From: Clostridium ragsdalei P11
GTDB lineage: Bacteria > Bacillota > Clostridia > Clostridiales > Clostridiaceae
Reading direction: 5' to 3'
Assembly (NCBI RefSeq): GCF_001675165.1
Contig: NZ_LROS01000014.1
Coordinates: forward strand, 20,731-84,730
Length of the DNA: 64,000 bases
Shown: positions 46,780 to 55,924 of the stretch, piece by piece
How positions within the stretch are numbered: position 1 is the first letter of the stretch
Layout: each line of letters starts with the position of its first letter
Position numbers and translations under genes: made by a program
The notes under the pieces: model-generated
The model's database searches: none
What the model saw: only the letters and a program-made list of their open reading frames with translations
What the model was told of the DNA's origin: nothing

Positions 46780-48753
46780 TTATAATTCAAATGCTGCTTT
46801 ATATCCGCTGCCAACAGCTGCTTCAATACGCCCTGCTTTTGCCGCATCGCCAAGCAATACAACCTTGTCAAATACTGTCTTTATTTCTTCTACCAATTCT
46901 TTATTAGATGCTGTTCCCAAAGAAACCACTACTGCGTCAAAATCAAAATTTTTGCTTTCTTGGGTATCTGTCGTTTCTACTGTCACAGTAGTTCCATCAA
47001 TTTTTACCAACTTATGCTTTGGATATAGTTTAATTTCATGTTCTGCTATTCTTCCCATAACATCAATCAGGTTTTGAAAAAATATTCCTGGTCCTATTTC
47101 ATCTGCCATTTCAAATACTGTTACCTTATTGCCTTGTGATCCCAATAATTCTGCAGTCTCAATTCCTGTCATGCCTGAACCAATAACACCAACCTTTTTA
47201 CTCTTAAGTGTTACTTTCCCACTTAAAATGTCCATTGGTGTATAAACTTTTTCTCCATCAAGTCCTGGAATAGATTTTGGCATTATAGGATTAGATCCTT
47301 GTGCAACAAATACTGCATAGGGGTTTAATGCTTTTATCTCATCTATTGTTGGTGCATGATCTGTTTTTACCTCAACACCAAGTTCATCCAATTGTCCTTT
47401 TTGGTAATCAATTAACCATGCTGTTTTTTCCTTTTTAGGAGGCTTAGAAGCATATACAATTTGTCCACCAACCTTAGAATTCTTTTCAAAAACAATTGGC
47501 TTGAATTCACGTTTTGCTAATATACGAGCTGCTTCCATTCCTGATGGTCCGGCACCAATAACTACAACTACACGTCCCTTACCATCTTTCTTTAAGCAAT
47601 CGTCTCCATATTGATTCTCTCTACCTCCCTGATAATTAATTGCACATGCCATAGGTGCTGATCCCATATCTGCAGACATTAATGTTTCCATGCAATACAA
47701 ACAAGAGATACATTTTCTAATACTTTTTTCTTTTCCCTCTTGTGCTTTATTTCCCCATTCTGGGTCAGCAAAGAATTGTCTGGCTGATCCTATAAAATCT
47801 ACTTTTTCTTCTTCAAGAACTTTCTCTGCAAATTCTGGCTCACGAATGACAGATACACCAATTACCGGGATGGAAACTGACTCTTTAATCTTAGCTGGAA
47901 TATTAATTTTCCATCCTTGATCAAAACCAACTGGCTCCCAGGATGTATTCATTGTTTCATAAATACCACAGCTTACATCAAGTGCATCAACTCCTTGTGC
48001 CTCTAAATGCTTTGCAATCTTTACTCCTTCATCTAAATGTATTCCTAATTCTGGATGTCCAGCATAACCCATACATTCATCTGCAGAGTATCTTACAATA
48101 ATAGGATAATTTGATCCACATTCCTTACGAACTCCTGCAATAATCTCATCTAAAAATCTCATGCGTTTTTCAAAACTTCCACCATATTCGTCTGTTCTTT
48201 TATTCGTATACGGGCTTAAAAATTGACCAATCATATAACCATGTGCTCCATGAAGTTCAACTGCGTCAATTCCGGCTTTCTGCAGCCTTTTAGCTCCCTG
48301 AATAAATCTATCGATTGTATCTTTAATTTCTTCTTTTGTCATCTCATGAGTTGGTTGATGAACCACCTGACATTCTGTAACACTAGGTGCCTGCATTGTT
48401 GTATTTCCATTAATTACTGCTATACCCTGGCGACCTGGATGATAGATTTGAACAGCTACCACTGAACCATATTTATGAATTTCATCTGCCATTCTTTTCA
48501 ATCCCTCAATGTACTTATCATCATCTACTGCTATCTGGTGGCAATTTCCTTTCCCAATTTCTAAATTAATGCAAGCACACTCTGTGATTATAAGACCTAC
48601 TCCGCCTTTTGCTCGTTCTCCATAAAATGCTATATCTGATTCTGAAACACTTCCATCTGCTTCTGCCAAATGGTTACCCATTGCAGTCATAACTATTCTA
48701 TTTCTCACAGTCATTGATCCAATATTTTTTGATGAAAATAATTTTTGATACAT
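46780..48753 (-). CDS. NADH:flavin oxidoreductase / 2,4-dienoyl-CoA reductase-like enoate reductase
   Basis: A 657-residue protein of the old-yellow-enzyme type with an extra domain. The TIM barrel (1-340) binds FMN (MTAMGNHLAEADG; AVELHGAHGYMIGQFLSP). Cysteines in CISCLYCMETLMSADMGS..AC hold a 4Fe-4S cluster. The C-terminal NAD(P)/FAD domains show VVVIGAGPSGMEAARILA (about 389) and VGVIGSGMTGIETAELLG. It reduces C=C bonds of enoates or cinnamate-like compounds. It is in the MFS-reductase-dehydrogenase operon. Confidence 0.92.
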   Translation of the reverse strand: MYQKLFSSKNIGSMTVRNRIVMTAMGNHLAEADGSVSESDIAFYGERAKGGVGLIITECACINLEIGKGNCHQIAVDDDKYIEGLKRMADEIHKYGSVVAVQIYHPGRQGIAVINGNTTMQAPSVTECQVVHQPTHEMTKEEIKDTIDRFIQGAKRLQKAGIDAVELHGAHGYMIGQFLSPYTNKRTDEYGGSFEKRMRFLDEIIAGVRKECGSNYPIIVRYSADECMGYAGHPELGIHLDEGVKIAKHLEAQGVDALDVSCGIYETMNTSWEPVGFDQGWKINIPAKIKESVSIPVIGVSVIREPEFAEKVLEEEKVDFIGSARQFFADPEWGNKAQEGKEKSIRKCISCLYCMETLMSADMGSAPMACAINYQGGRENQYGDDCLKKDGKGRVVVVIGAGPSGMEAARILAKREFKPIVFEKNSKVGGQIVYASKPPKKEKTAWLIDYQKGQLDELGVEVKTDHAPTIDEIKALNPYAVFVAQGSNPIMPKSIPGLDGEKVYTPMDILSGKVTLKSKKVGVIGSGMTGIETAELLGSQGNKVTVFEMADEIGPGIFFQNLIDVMGRIAEHEIKLYPKHKLVKIDGTTVTVETTDTQESKNFDFDAVVVSLGTASNKELVEEIKTVFDKVVLLGDAAKAGRIEAAVGSGYKAAFEL

Positions 48754-48781
48754 ATTTTTTCTCCCTCCAAGCTGTATATTT

Positions 48782-49957
48782 TTAAATTACTTGCCTATTT
48801 TTTTTAACACCCCAAACCAACATCAGTATAGTTAAGGCAGCTGCCACAACTGCTCCTATGATGAAACACATAAAGTTTACACTGCGGCCGCCGCTAATTG
48901 ATGCGGAAATTGGATTAATAATATATGGGCAACAAAATTGGCCAAAATTTTGTGCACATGTTACAACTGAAATTGCCATACCTGCTGAAAATCCGTCTAC
49001 AGACATCCCTGTATTGATAAAAATACCAGGTAAAGCAGCAGAGACGGCCATACCAACAAGTATGCTGCCAATATGGCATACAATCATACTTCCAGCAAAT
49101 GCTATGACTACATAAGCTACTGCCAGCATCAAACACCCAACTGCAATTGCACAGTTTTTAGTCCTCTTTGCCAGGCTGCCATACAACAATCCCATAATAA
49201 TACCGCCAATTGCAAAGAATGCTAAACCTAGTCCTGAATCTGCAGCAGTTCCAAGATTTTTTTCTGTTACAAGAAATGACAATGAAATGGAATATACTTG
49301 TACACTGATAAATAGGATAAACATGAATATAACCCATCCCCATGTAGCACTTGTAAGCTTTGTTTTTTGCACATCACCTGTTGTTGTCATTTTTTCCGGT
49401 TTTGTATTTGGTACCATAACTGCTACTAAAATAAGTGATATGATTGCAAGTAGATGAACGAAAAATACATAATTCCATCTCACTTCTGTTAGCCACCCAC
49501 CTGCAAAAACCATAATAGCCGCTCCTGCCATTTGGCTTGCTTGTAATGTACCCTGTACTTTTTGTTGTTCAACTCCACTAAAATTATCAGCAACAATTGC
49601 AGTACTAACAACTTGACATATGCCTATGCCAACACCAAGTATCCCTCTCATAACCAGAATAGTTGTGAAAGATGTCATAAATGCAGGTGCTGATCCTCCT
49701 ATAAGAAAAATTATAATGCCTGCCAATGCAATATTTTTCTTGGAAATCGTTTGCATAAGCTTGCCGACTACAATAGTTGTAGGTATAATTACAATGCATG
49801 GTATTGAAATTAGATTCTGAATCATCGTTTGTGATGCTTCAGGAAATTTAGCTCCTATTGTGGATAAAGAACTGGAAATACCGATAACACCCATCATTAA
49901 TAATCCAATGCCGTAAATTCCTAACTTAATTTTACTTTTTGCATTTTCCATAAACAT
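48782..49957 (-). CDS. MFS transporter
   Basis: A 391-residue, 12-helix major facilitator protein. GRILGVGIG-like features appear as MRGILGVGIGICQVV, and the first helices read LLMMGVIGISSSLSTIG. It is the first gene of the operon with the enoate reductase (28 bases gap) and the alcohol dehydrogenase. It probably imports their substrate or exports the product. The start has AAGGAG upstream. Confidence 0.88.
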   Translation of the reverse strand: MFMENAKSKIKLGIYGIGLLMMGVIGISSSLSTIGAKFPEASQTMIQNLISIPCIVIIPTTIVVGKLMQTISKKNIALAGIIIFLIGGSAPAFMTSFTTILVMRGILGVGIGICQVVSTAIVADNFSGVEQQKVQGTLQASQMAGAAIMVFAGGWLTEVRWNYVFFVHLLAIISLILVAVMVPNTKPEKMTTTGDVQKTKLTSATWGWVIFMFILFISVQVYSISLSFLVTEKNLGTAADSGLGLAFFAIGGIIMGLLYGSLAKRTKNCAIAVGCLMLAVAYVVIAFAGSMIVCHIGSILVGMAVSAALPGIFINTGMSVDGFSAGMAISVVTCAQNFGQFCCPYIINPISASISGGRSVNFMCFIIGAVVAAALTILMLVWGVKKNRQVI

Positions 49958-50225
49958 TTCTCTCCTTTCATACAGTAGGGTTATTTCTTAAACTAATTTT
50001 ATCATGTATCTACCTTTCAATGCATCGTCTAAAAGTGAAATTGTTAAATTATTATCATTAAATATATTGCATTTTACTTTTATAATTTATTGATAATTTA
50101 TTAACTCTATTTTGCAATAAATTGCAACATACTTCATAATATCGCATGTTTAGACACCTATCATCTTGCTTGTTTACACTACTTACTATATAATTTAATA
50201 AAGACTATATTACGGAGGAATTATT

Positions 50226-51791
50226 ATGGCAGTAAAAATTAGCAGCTTATTAGAATTTCTTTCAGACTTTAAACCAACTTCTACATGTAAATGTTATCAT
50301 GAAGTGCGTACTTTTCGTTTGTTAAATAACAATTTAAGTGACTTACATTCAGACTGTATCTACATAGGTAAAGCTTCTCAACTACCATCTATTCAAACAA
50401 CTGCACCAACAACATTTTTGCTGATAAAGGATAGTGACACTTTTGCATACGATTCTTTAGTCCCTAAATGTGACTATATCTACGTTGAACCTAGTACAGA
50501 CCTTAATATACTATTTAACTCAGTACAGGATTACTTTGATAATGCTATGTATGTATCTGAATGTGCTCTCAAGATTATGCAATTAAATAAGAATACTTCT
50601 ACTTTGCAGGAAGTACTTGATTTAGGCTTGGAGTTATTAGGGAATCCTCTCTTGCTAGTAGATGTTTCACTTTGTTTCATCGCTCATGCTGGCGGTAATA
50701 CCGTTATTAATGAACCTTTATGGGAATGGACATTATCTAAGGGATATGTAACCGAAGAATATGTTAACTCTGTAATGATGGATGGATTAGCTGATGAAAG
50801 AACGTATCCACAAAAGCCGCTTTTAATATGGGAAAAGGGTATGTTAAATCATGACCAATTAGTTTTTCGTATTTTATATAACAATACTCCTGTAGGATAT
50901 CTCAAAACATTGGCATATAATAAACCAATATCTGAAACTGATCAACAGATTATCACACTCATAGGAAATTGTCTCTGCCAGTTTTTAACTAATAATCATG
51001 CAGAGCAGGCTTCTTGTTCTCCCCTAATAGAATCATTTTTAGTATCTCTATTAAATGAAAAATTATATGATCATAATGCAATTAATGAGCGCATACACCA
51101 ATTTAATTTGAAATTATATGATAATTTGATATTGATAGTTATTGAACTAAAAAATGACCTTTTACAAGACAAAGATAAAGCTTTTCTATTTAAACGAAAG
51201 CTTCAAAACTTCCTGGGACGAGATAACATTGTATATTACGATAATCATCTTGTAGCTCTTTATGATTATAAATCAAAAGAACCATTTACAGAATTTGAAT
51301 GGACTAATTTTGAAAATTTATTAAATTCTTTTAATTGTCATGCTGGTATTAGCTTACTATTTAACAATCTTTATTCACTGCCTGAATGTTACCGTTCTGC
51401 TTGTGAAGCACTGCATACCGGTTGGAAATTACATTTTTCTAAACCCATTATTAAATATTCACATATTATTCTTCAGCATGTTTTCCTAACTTACGCCAAT
51501 CAAAAGGATTTGTCACCTTTGATTCATCCAGCTATAAAAACTTTGCAAGAACTAGAATCAGATAAATACCACATGTTACTAGAAACCATAAAAGCATACA
51601 TTACCAATAGGTTAGAAATTGTACCAACTGCTAAATCATTATTTACTCACTATAATACAATAAAATACAGGCTTAATCGAATTGTAGAACTAACAGGACT
51701 AAACTTTACAGACTATCAGACTATATTTCAATTACAATTATCATTTCTTATTATGGACATGCTTGAACAGCTAAAAAAAACTGATGAATAA
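50226..51791 (+). CDS. PucR/CdaR-type transcriptional activator
   Basis: A 521-residue regulator. The N-terminal part is a PucR-like sensor (about 1-120), then a GAF-like segment (about 130-270). The C-terminal helix-turn-helix is of the PucR_2/CdaR type (TAKSLFTHYNTIKYRLNRIVELTGL, about 470-495). It is divergent from the MFS-enoate reductase-alcohol dehydrogenase operon across a 268-base promoter region, so it is its likely substrate-responsive regulator. GGAGGAATTATT precedes the start. Confidence 0.88.
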   Translation: MAVKISSLLEFLSDFKPTSTCKCYHEVRTFRLLNNNLSDLHSDCIYIGKASQLPSIQTTAPTTFLLIKDSDTFAYDSLVPKCDYIYVEPSTDLNILFNSVQDYFDNAMYVSECALKIMQLNKNTSTLQEVLDLGLELLGNPLLLVDVSLCFIAHAGGNTVINEPLWEWTLSKGYVTEEYVNSVMMDGLADERTYPQKPLLIWEKGMLNHDQLVFRILYNNTPVGYLKTLAYNKPISETDQQIITLIGNCLCQFLTNNHAEQASCSPLIESFLVSLLNEKLYDHNAINERIHQFNLKLYDNLILIVIELKNDLLQDKDKAFLFKRKLQNFLGRDNIVYYDNHLVALYDYKSKEPFTEFEWTNFENLLNSFNCHAGISLLFNNLYSLPECYRSACEALHTGWKLHFSKPIIKYSHIILQHVFLTYANQKDLSPLIHPAIKTLQELESDKYHMLLETIKAYITNRLEIVPTAKSLFTHYNTIKYRLNRIVELTGLNFTDYQTIFQLQLSFLIMDMLEQLKKTDE

Positions 51792-51805
51792 ATTTAGAAT
51801 CTTCT

Positions 51806-51846
51806 AATGCAAAATAAGCACCTGTTTTAACCAGTGCTTATTTTGC
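51806..51846. terminator. Bidirectional terminator
   Basis: AAAATAAGCACCTG pairs with CAGTGCTTATTTT between the regulator and the convergent flavoprotein gene. The same GCACTGG-type stem recurs at 55196, 57443 and 61045. Confidence 0.8.
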
Positions 51847-51854
51847 ATTATTCT

Positions 51855-52496
51855 TTATTTAGACACTAAAGACTCTAATAATTTCCCCATACTATTAGCT
51901 TTAAGGATTGTATCTTCCTGCTCTTCAAAACTAGGTGGAAGATGTTTCTTTTCGATTTTATCCAAAATACCATATTTCTTAACCACATTCCCTGCATTAC
52001 ATTTGTGACCAAATCCACATGTGTAACATTGGGAATATCCATGAGCGGATACAGCACCAACTACTGACATCTTATTAACCATCATAGATTTTTTTATAAT
52101 CATATTGACTAAACTGGCTCCTTGCTCACTATAGCTAGCACTAACTGCTACACCAAGCTTGCCGGATAAACTAAAAGCTGCTCTGTGTCGAAAGCAAAAA
52201 GTTCTTTCCAAGCATGCATGACCAAGAGCATTTATAGTCCCTCCATAATTAGGTGCACCAAAAACAATTGCATCTGCCATTAGCATTTTTTCTGCTATTT
52301 CATTCCAGTCATCTTTAACTTTGCACTTATTATCGGCAGCGCAAAGTGTACATCCAATACAACCATTAATTCTCTTGCCTGACAATGAAATGTATTCATA
52401 CTCTGAATTACTTGATTCCAATATAGCTTTCACTGTCTTGCTGGTAATTCCATCTTTTCTGCCGCTTGCACTAATTCCTAAAATCATATTATCCAT
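51855..52496 (-). CDS. NADPH-dependent FMN reductase / iron-sulfur flavoprotein-like
   Basis: A 213-residue flavodoxin-fold protein. The flavin loop is GISASGRKDGITSK (about 6-19), followed by CIGCTLCAADNKC (about 47-59), which could bind an iron-sulfur cluster, and FGAPNYGGTINALGHA. A second cysteine group (CYTCGFGHKC) lies near 164. It is probably an electron-transfer protein. Convergent with the PucR-type gene. Confidence 0.83.
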   Translation of the reverse strand: MDNMILGISASGRKDGITSKTVKAILESSNSEYEYISLSGKRINGCIGCTLCAADNKCKVKDDWNEIAEKMLMADAIVFGAPNYGGTINALGHACLERTFCFRHRAAFSLSGKLGVAVSASYSEQGASLVNMIIKKSMMVNKMSVVGAVSAHGYSQCYTCGFGHKCNAGNVVKKYGILDKIEKKHLPPSFEEQEDTILKANSMGKLLESLVSK

Positions 52497-52633
52497 CCCC
52501 TTAATATATTTAGTGTACGTTACTATACTAAATCCTACCTTTATTTGACTGTCACTTAGCTTATAATGATAACATTATCTGTTATTTGTATTAAATAGTA
52601 TTCTATATTGAATTAAAAATTCCTCTTCCAAAA

Positions 52634-52772
52634 TTTATCCGATGGCTACCAGCCGTAATACCCCCATCTTCTTATAAAGTGGGGGATAACAGCTGCTACG
52701 CCCCTGGATAACGATTTCTAAGTTTCAGATGGAGAAAAAAACTCCACCTGAAACCAAGAACTCTGTTTATCT
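52634..52772 (+). repeat. R2 element, full copy a (structured RNA-like repeat)
   Basis: It reads TTTATCCGATGGCTACC..CCTGGATAACG..CTAAG-hairpin-AAGAACTCTGTTTATC. Long-range pairing TTTATCC/GGATAA encloses two nested stems (CAGC/GCTG and CCCCCAT/GTGGGGG). A third hairpin TTTCAGATGGAG/CTCCACCTGAAA follows. Copy b at 53466 preserves the folds with changed bases. No transposase is adjacent. Confidence 0.65.
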
Positions 52773-52864
52773 CTTTCAAAGAAATCATTATAATTAATAT
52801 ACAAAAATAAAACCTAAAATAGCTTTTACACTACTCTAGATCTTATTTCTTATTGAACTATATC

Positions 52865-53446
52865 TTATGATACGTTACCTTCATCTGATGTATCAGTCTT
52901 TTGTACAGGAGTTACAGTATTCTGTATATTAGCTAGTTTTTGCTTCAACTTTTCGTTTTCTTTCTGTACCTCAACTAAATCTTGCTGAGCCTTTTGAATT
53001 TGTGCATTTTTTTCAGCTTCTGTAGGATTAGCATGTCCTAAGTCATTTACTGCCTCTTGGATAAAATCACTAATAAGCTTTTTTTGATTCATTGTAGGTT
53101 CCACATTAATTTCCTTAAGTGCAGCATATACTGTGTTCTGAGCTGCCTTAAATCTGTCTTCATCAGTTTCTAATATTCCTGAATGGTATAGTTGTTCAGC
53201 TGCTTTTACACCTGCTTTTGCTTTCTGTTCCATCCAATCTATTAAACTTCCAGCAGGTTTTAGAGCAGGGAAAGTCTCTGAAATTTTTATAAGTGGTTCT
53301 GCTGCAGTTAAAACTTGTTCTGTTGTGTTTAATACCTTGTCTACATTAATATTCCTTTTCTTCAAATAAGGTGTTAACCCAAATATGCCTCCGATTACAC
53401 CAACTAATACTCCACCTATGGCTACAATATCATTTACGCTAATCAT
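52865..53446 (-). CDS. Phage holin, LLH/Phi13-like family
   Basis: A 193-residue protein: one N-terminal membrane segment (NDIVAIGGVLVGVIGGIFGL), then a long charged helical part with LIDWMEQKAKAGVKAAEQLYHSG, VYAALKEI and a coiled coil (AEKNAQIQKAQQDLVEVQKENEKL). This pattern matches phage holins of superfamily 6. Start 53446 is chosen for GGAGG at 8 bases. No endolysin or other phage late gene is adjacent, so it is probably a remnant or domesticated. Both flanks carry R2 elements. Confidence 0.7.
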   Translation of the reverse strand: MISVNDIVAIGGVLVGVIGGIFGLTPYLKKRNINVDKVLNTTEQVLTAAEPLIKISETFPALKPAGSLIDWMEQKAKAGVKAAEQLYHSGILETDEDRFKAAQNTVYAALKEINVEPTMNQKKLISDFIQEAVNDLGHANPTEAEKNAQIQKAQQDLVEVQKENEKLKQKLANIQNTVTPVQKTDTSDEGNVS

Positions 53447-53465
53447 ACCATTTCCCTCCACTTTA

Positions 53466-53652
53466 AATTTATCCGATAACTACCTGCTCTAATACTCCTA
53501 CTTCTCCAAGTGGGAGTAAAGAGCAGTTACGTCCCTGGATAACGATTTTCCCTAAAGGATAACGCCTTCTAAGTGCTGAAGCACTAAGAATCCTGTTAAT
53601 AAGCATCAGGTGGAGTTAAAACTCCATCTGATGCTAAGAACTCTGTTTATCC
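53466..53652 (+). repeat. R2 element, full copy b
   Basis: It has the same layout as copy a: TTTATCCGATAACTACC, nested stems CTGCTCT/AGAGCAG and TACTCC/GGGAGTA, CCCTGGATAACG, then an insertion with GGATAACGCC and a small GTGCTGAAGCAC hairpin. The large hairpin AGCATCAGGTGGAG/CTCCATCTGATGCT follows, ending in AAGAACTCTGTTTATCC. Stem bases differ from copy a but still pair. Confidence 0.65.
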
Positions 53653-53966
53653 TAGTTGTTCAATAATATTCTCTAAATATCCGGCTTTAAATATACCAAT
53701 GCCTCAATTTAGAGTATTCACCAAACTTTTAATTTGTTCATATAGGATTTTTATTTTTCATCTACGGCATCACCGCGCCATTGTACTATTAAAATGGTCA
53801 TTCGATCTAGTATCACGTAATTTTAGCTTTTCTCTTATTTGTCCTTGACAAAGGGTACAGTTTACTCAATATAAATTAGCGTGAATTCGGTCAAAAAATT
53901 TAGTATTATATTTTCTATATTGTAAATAATATTAACCAAACAAGAAGGTAAGGGAGGAATTGATAG
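53653..53966. other. Intergenic region without a complete gene
   Basis: I see no start-to-stop gene with a ribosome site. On the minus strand a short open piece ends in VQWRGDAVDEK (near 53766-53810) and may be the stump of a lost gene. The last 30 bases hold the ribosome site of the next gene. Confidence 0.4.
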
Positions 53967-54173
53967 ATGAATTCACAAGCAAGAGATAATATTCATAAAG
54001 TAAAAGAATCATTGAAAAGTGCTCAGCAAGGTTTGCAAATGGCTGCAGATGAAGTGGAAAATTCTAATATTAAAAATCAAATAAATACTCAGTTAAATCA
54101 AGTTTCTACTTGTCTTGACGAATGTGAAAAAATAGCTTCTGGATTAAGTCAGTACAAAAACTACCATTCATAA
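53967..54173 (+). CDS. Small all-helical hypothetical protein
   Basis: A 68-residue, charged, almost fully helical protein (ARDNIHKVKESLKSAQQGLQ; INTQLNQVSTCLDECEKIASG). Length and helical pattern resemble small spore-associated or DUF1657-like proteins of Firmicutes, but I cannot place it firmly. GGGAGGAATTGATAG precedes the start. A hairpin (CCACCAATT/AATTGGTGG, 54200-54226) follows. Confidence 0.6.
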   Translation: MNSQARDNIHKVKESLKSAQQGLQMAADEVENSNIKNQINTQLNQVSTCLDECEKIASGLSQYKNYHS

Positions 54174-54350
54174 AAAACATTGCATAACACAAAATATTAA
54201 AGCCACCAATTTGTCAATAATTGGTGGTACATAATCAAAATCTACTAATTACAACACTTTAATAGGAATTTTAAATTCTATTCTTCGATAAATTTCATTA
54301 ATTCTTCATTCTATTCTGGCAAATATAATCTTGTGAGCATCTAGTTTAAC

Positions 54351-54539
54351 TTAATATAAACTTTCTATTACTTTTTTCGCATTTTCCATTTTTTCACATA
54401 TGTTCTCTAATATATCTTTTTCTAACATTTCATAAAACAACATACCAGTCCCATTATTTTTTTTATGTCTATTTTCACGTTCACTATTTAAATTCCTACA
54501 AAATTCATTATTAGATTTGATAATCGGATGCACTCTCAT
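54351..54539 (-). CDS. Small hypothetical protein
   Basis: A 62-residue basic/acidic mixed protein (MRVHPIIKSNNEF..), likely helical at the C-terminus (MLFYEMLEKDILENICEKMENAKKVIESLY). AGAGGTGATAAA precedes the start. It lies 14 bases after the 75-residue gene on the same strand, so the two form an operon. No family recognised. Confidence 0.55.
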   Translation of the reverse strand: MRVHPIIKSNNEFCRNLNSERENRHKKNNGTGMLFYEMLEKDILENICEKMENAKKVIESLY

Positions 54540-54553
54540 TTTATCACCTCTAA

Positions 54554-54781
54554 TTATATATTCGAAACATACATTAAATGCCTAATATATATTGAAAGCT
54601 CAAATGATATATTTGTATGTCCATCAAAAGTAATCATTTCATGATTAGGTTCAGATATTACTTCAATTACACAATCTCTATTTAATTTGTTATGTTCCAG
54701 TTTTATTTCTTCTACTTTATTTTCTATATCTTCTAATTTATTTGCACTATAAGTTATAATAGAATTCGGAAAATTATACAC
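54554..54781 (-). CDS. Small conserved hypothetical protein, paralogue of the one at 43281
   Basis: A 75-residue protein starting at GTG 54781 (VYNFPNSIITYSANKLED..), chosen because it aligns with the ATG of the paralogue and has AAAGGG 8 bases upstream. It shares the helix KLEDIENKVEEIKLEHNKLNRD and the end SIYIRHL. Its leader keeps part of the R1 5' hairpin (TTCGCTAAGGTTATTTC near 54815). Unlike its paralogue, it has no R1 core downstream; the 62-residue gene follows instead. Confidence 0.68.
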   Translation of the reverse strand: MYNFPNSIITYSANKLEDIENKVEEIKLEHNKLNRDCVIEVISEPNHEMITFDGHTNISFELSIYIRHLMYVSNI

Positions 54782-54904
54782 CTTACTCACCCTTTCAAAT
54801 AATTGTTTTTATTTTCGCTAAGGTTATTTCTTATGTATTTTCATATATATATACGAAATGCGCATCACTTTTTAGGGTATCATTAAGAAAATCTTTTTTA
54901 TTAT

Positions 54905-55102
54905 GCAAAATAGGCATCCTAGATGACGGATGCCTATTCTACAATAATAATTGGGGATCTAATTTTTTTATATACTTTCTTGTGGCAGTTGCACTTAAGT
55001 TTAATGTGCCCTGCAACTACAGACACGAGGAGGATAATTACCTTTACTTTTCTTTCATATATGTAAATACATTATTTTCATTTTCGCTAAGGCTATTTCC
55101 TT
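54905..55102 (-). ncRNA. R1 small RNA, copy 2
   Basis: Minus-strand unit of about 200 nt. Promoter: -35 TCGTAA (55132-55137), 17-base spacer, -10 TATAAG (55109-55114). The transcript would start with hairpin CTAAGG/CCTTAG, then a C-rich single-stranded stretch TTATCCTCCTC, the core GTGTCTGTAGTTGCAGGGCAC..GTGCAACTGCCACAAG (stems GTTGCA/TGCAAC and CTTGTG/CACGAG), and the terminator AATAGGCATCC/GGATGCCTATT with T-run. No reading frame is conserved among copies. Confidence 0.68.
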
Positions 55103-55195
55103 AGGACACTTATAAGTATATACGGTATTTGTTACGATTTAATGTCATACAAGTGAATTATTTATTTATTTTTTGAATGTCCTGTAAATAATATA

Positions 55196-55228
55196 AGAAT
55201 AAGCACCAGCTTTAACCAGTGCTTATCT
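55196..55228. terminator. Repeated GCACTGG-type terminator hairpin
   Basis: AATAAGCACCAG/CAGTGCTTAT stem at the upstream edge of R1 copy 2. The same hairpin is at the same place in copies 3 and 5. It probably stops transcription from the 145-codon gene. Confidence 0.65.
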
Positions 55229-55314
55229 TTATTTATATAAGATATAATCATACTTTGTATTTCCCTGCTGCTTTAAGTTTCTTTCTAAATTAAAGCTATT
55301 GTTTGACAAGTCAC

Positions 55315-55752
55315 TTACTTTTTCCACGGCAAATTGCACCTTCCATAAAATACTGATTTACAAATATAAAAACCTCTTATAGTATTACAGAGTATTTTAA
55401 TTATAAGTGCAATAGATACTACTATAATTCCTATAAGAACCATATTAAATAGTAGCCAACTTACATCTAATAAACTAAAACTAAAAAGTAATACAATATG
55501 ATTTACTACGCTTATCAAAAGCATTTTAACATTTAATCTTGTCTCCTTTATAAGAAGGTTTATACACAAAATTGATAAAACAATTACAATTGTTTTTAGT
55601 TGAAATGTCAATATAAATATTCCCATACCGTTTTCGAGGTCATACCAAGGTGACCATTTAAAGTTAGTGGTTGTTATTAATATTTGAGCAGCAATTAAAA
55701 GCACATCTAGCACACCAGTTAAGGAAATTAACATAAGTTTTGCTATTTTCAT
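55315..55752 (-). CDS. Small integral membrane protein
   Basis: A 145-residue protein with four predicted membrane helices (about 5-27, 46-68, 77-97, 100-124) and a basic C-terminus (CKSVFYGRCNLPWKK). GGGAGG precedes the start. No known family recognised. Confidence 0.62.
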   Translation of the reverse strand: MKIAKLMLISLTGVLDVLLIAAQILITTTNFKWSPWYDLENGMGIFILTFQLKTIVIVLSILCINLLIKETRLNVKMLLISVVNHIVLLFSFSLLDVSWLLFNMVLIGIIVVSIALIIKILCNTIRGFYICKSVFYGRCNLPWKK

Positions 55753-55924
55753 TTTCCGCCTCCCATAAAATTTACCTGATAATAATCTGCACTTATAATA
55801 TATTTTAGAAATTTACAATAATTATATTGGGAACTTTGGCTGTACTTGCACATTCAAAAGAAAAAGCTATCCTCAAATATAAGAATAACTCTAAAAATAG
55901 CAATAAAGAATTGTTTATTATCAA

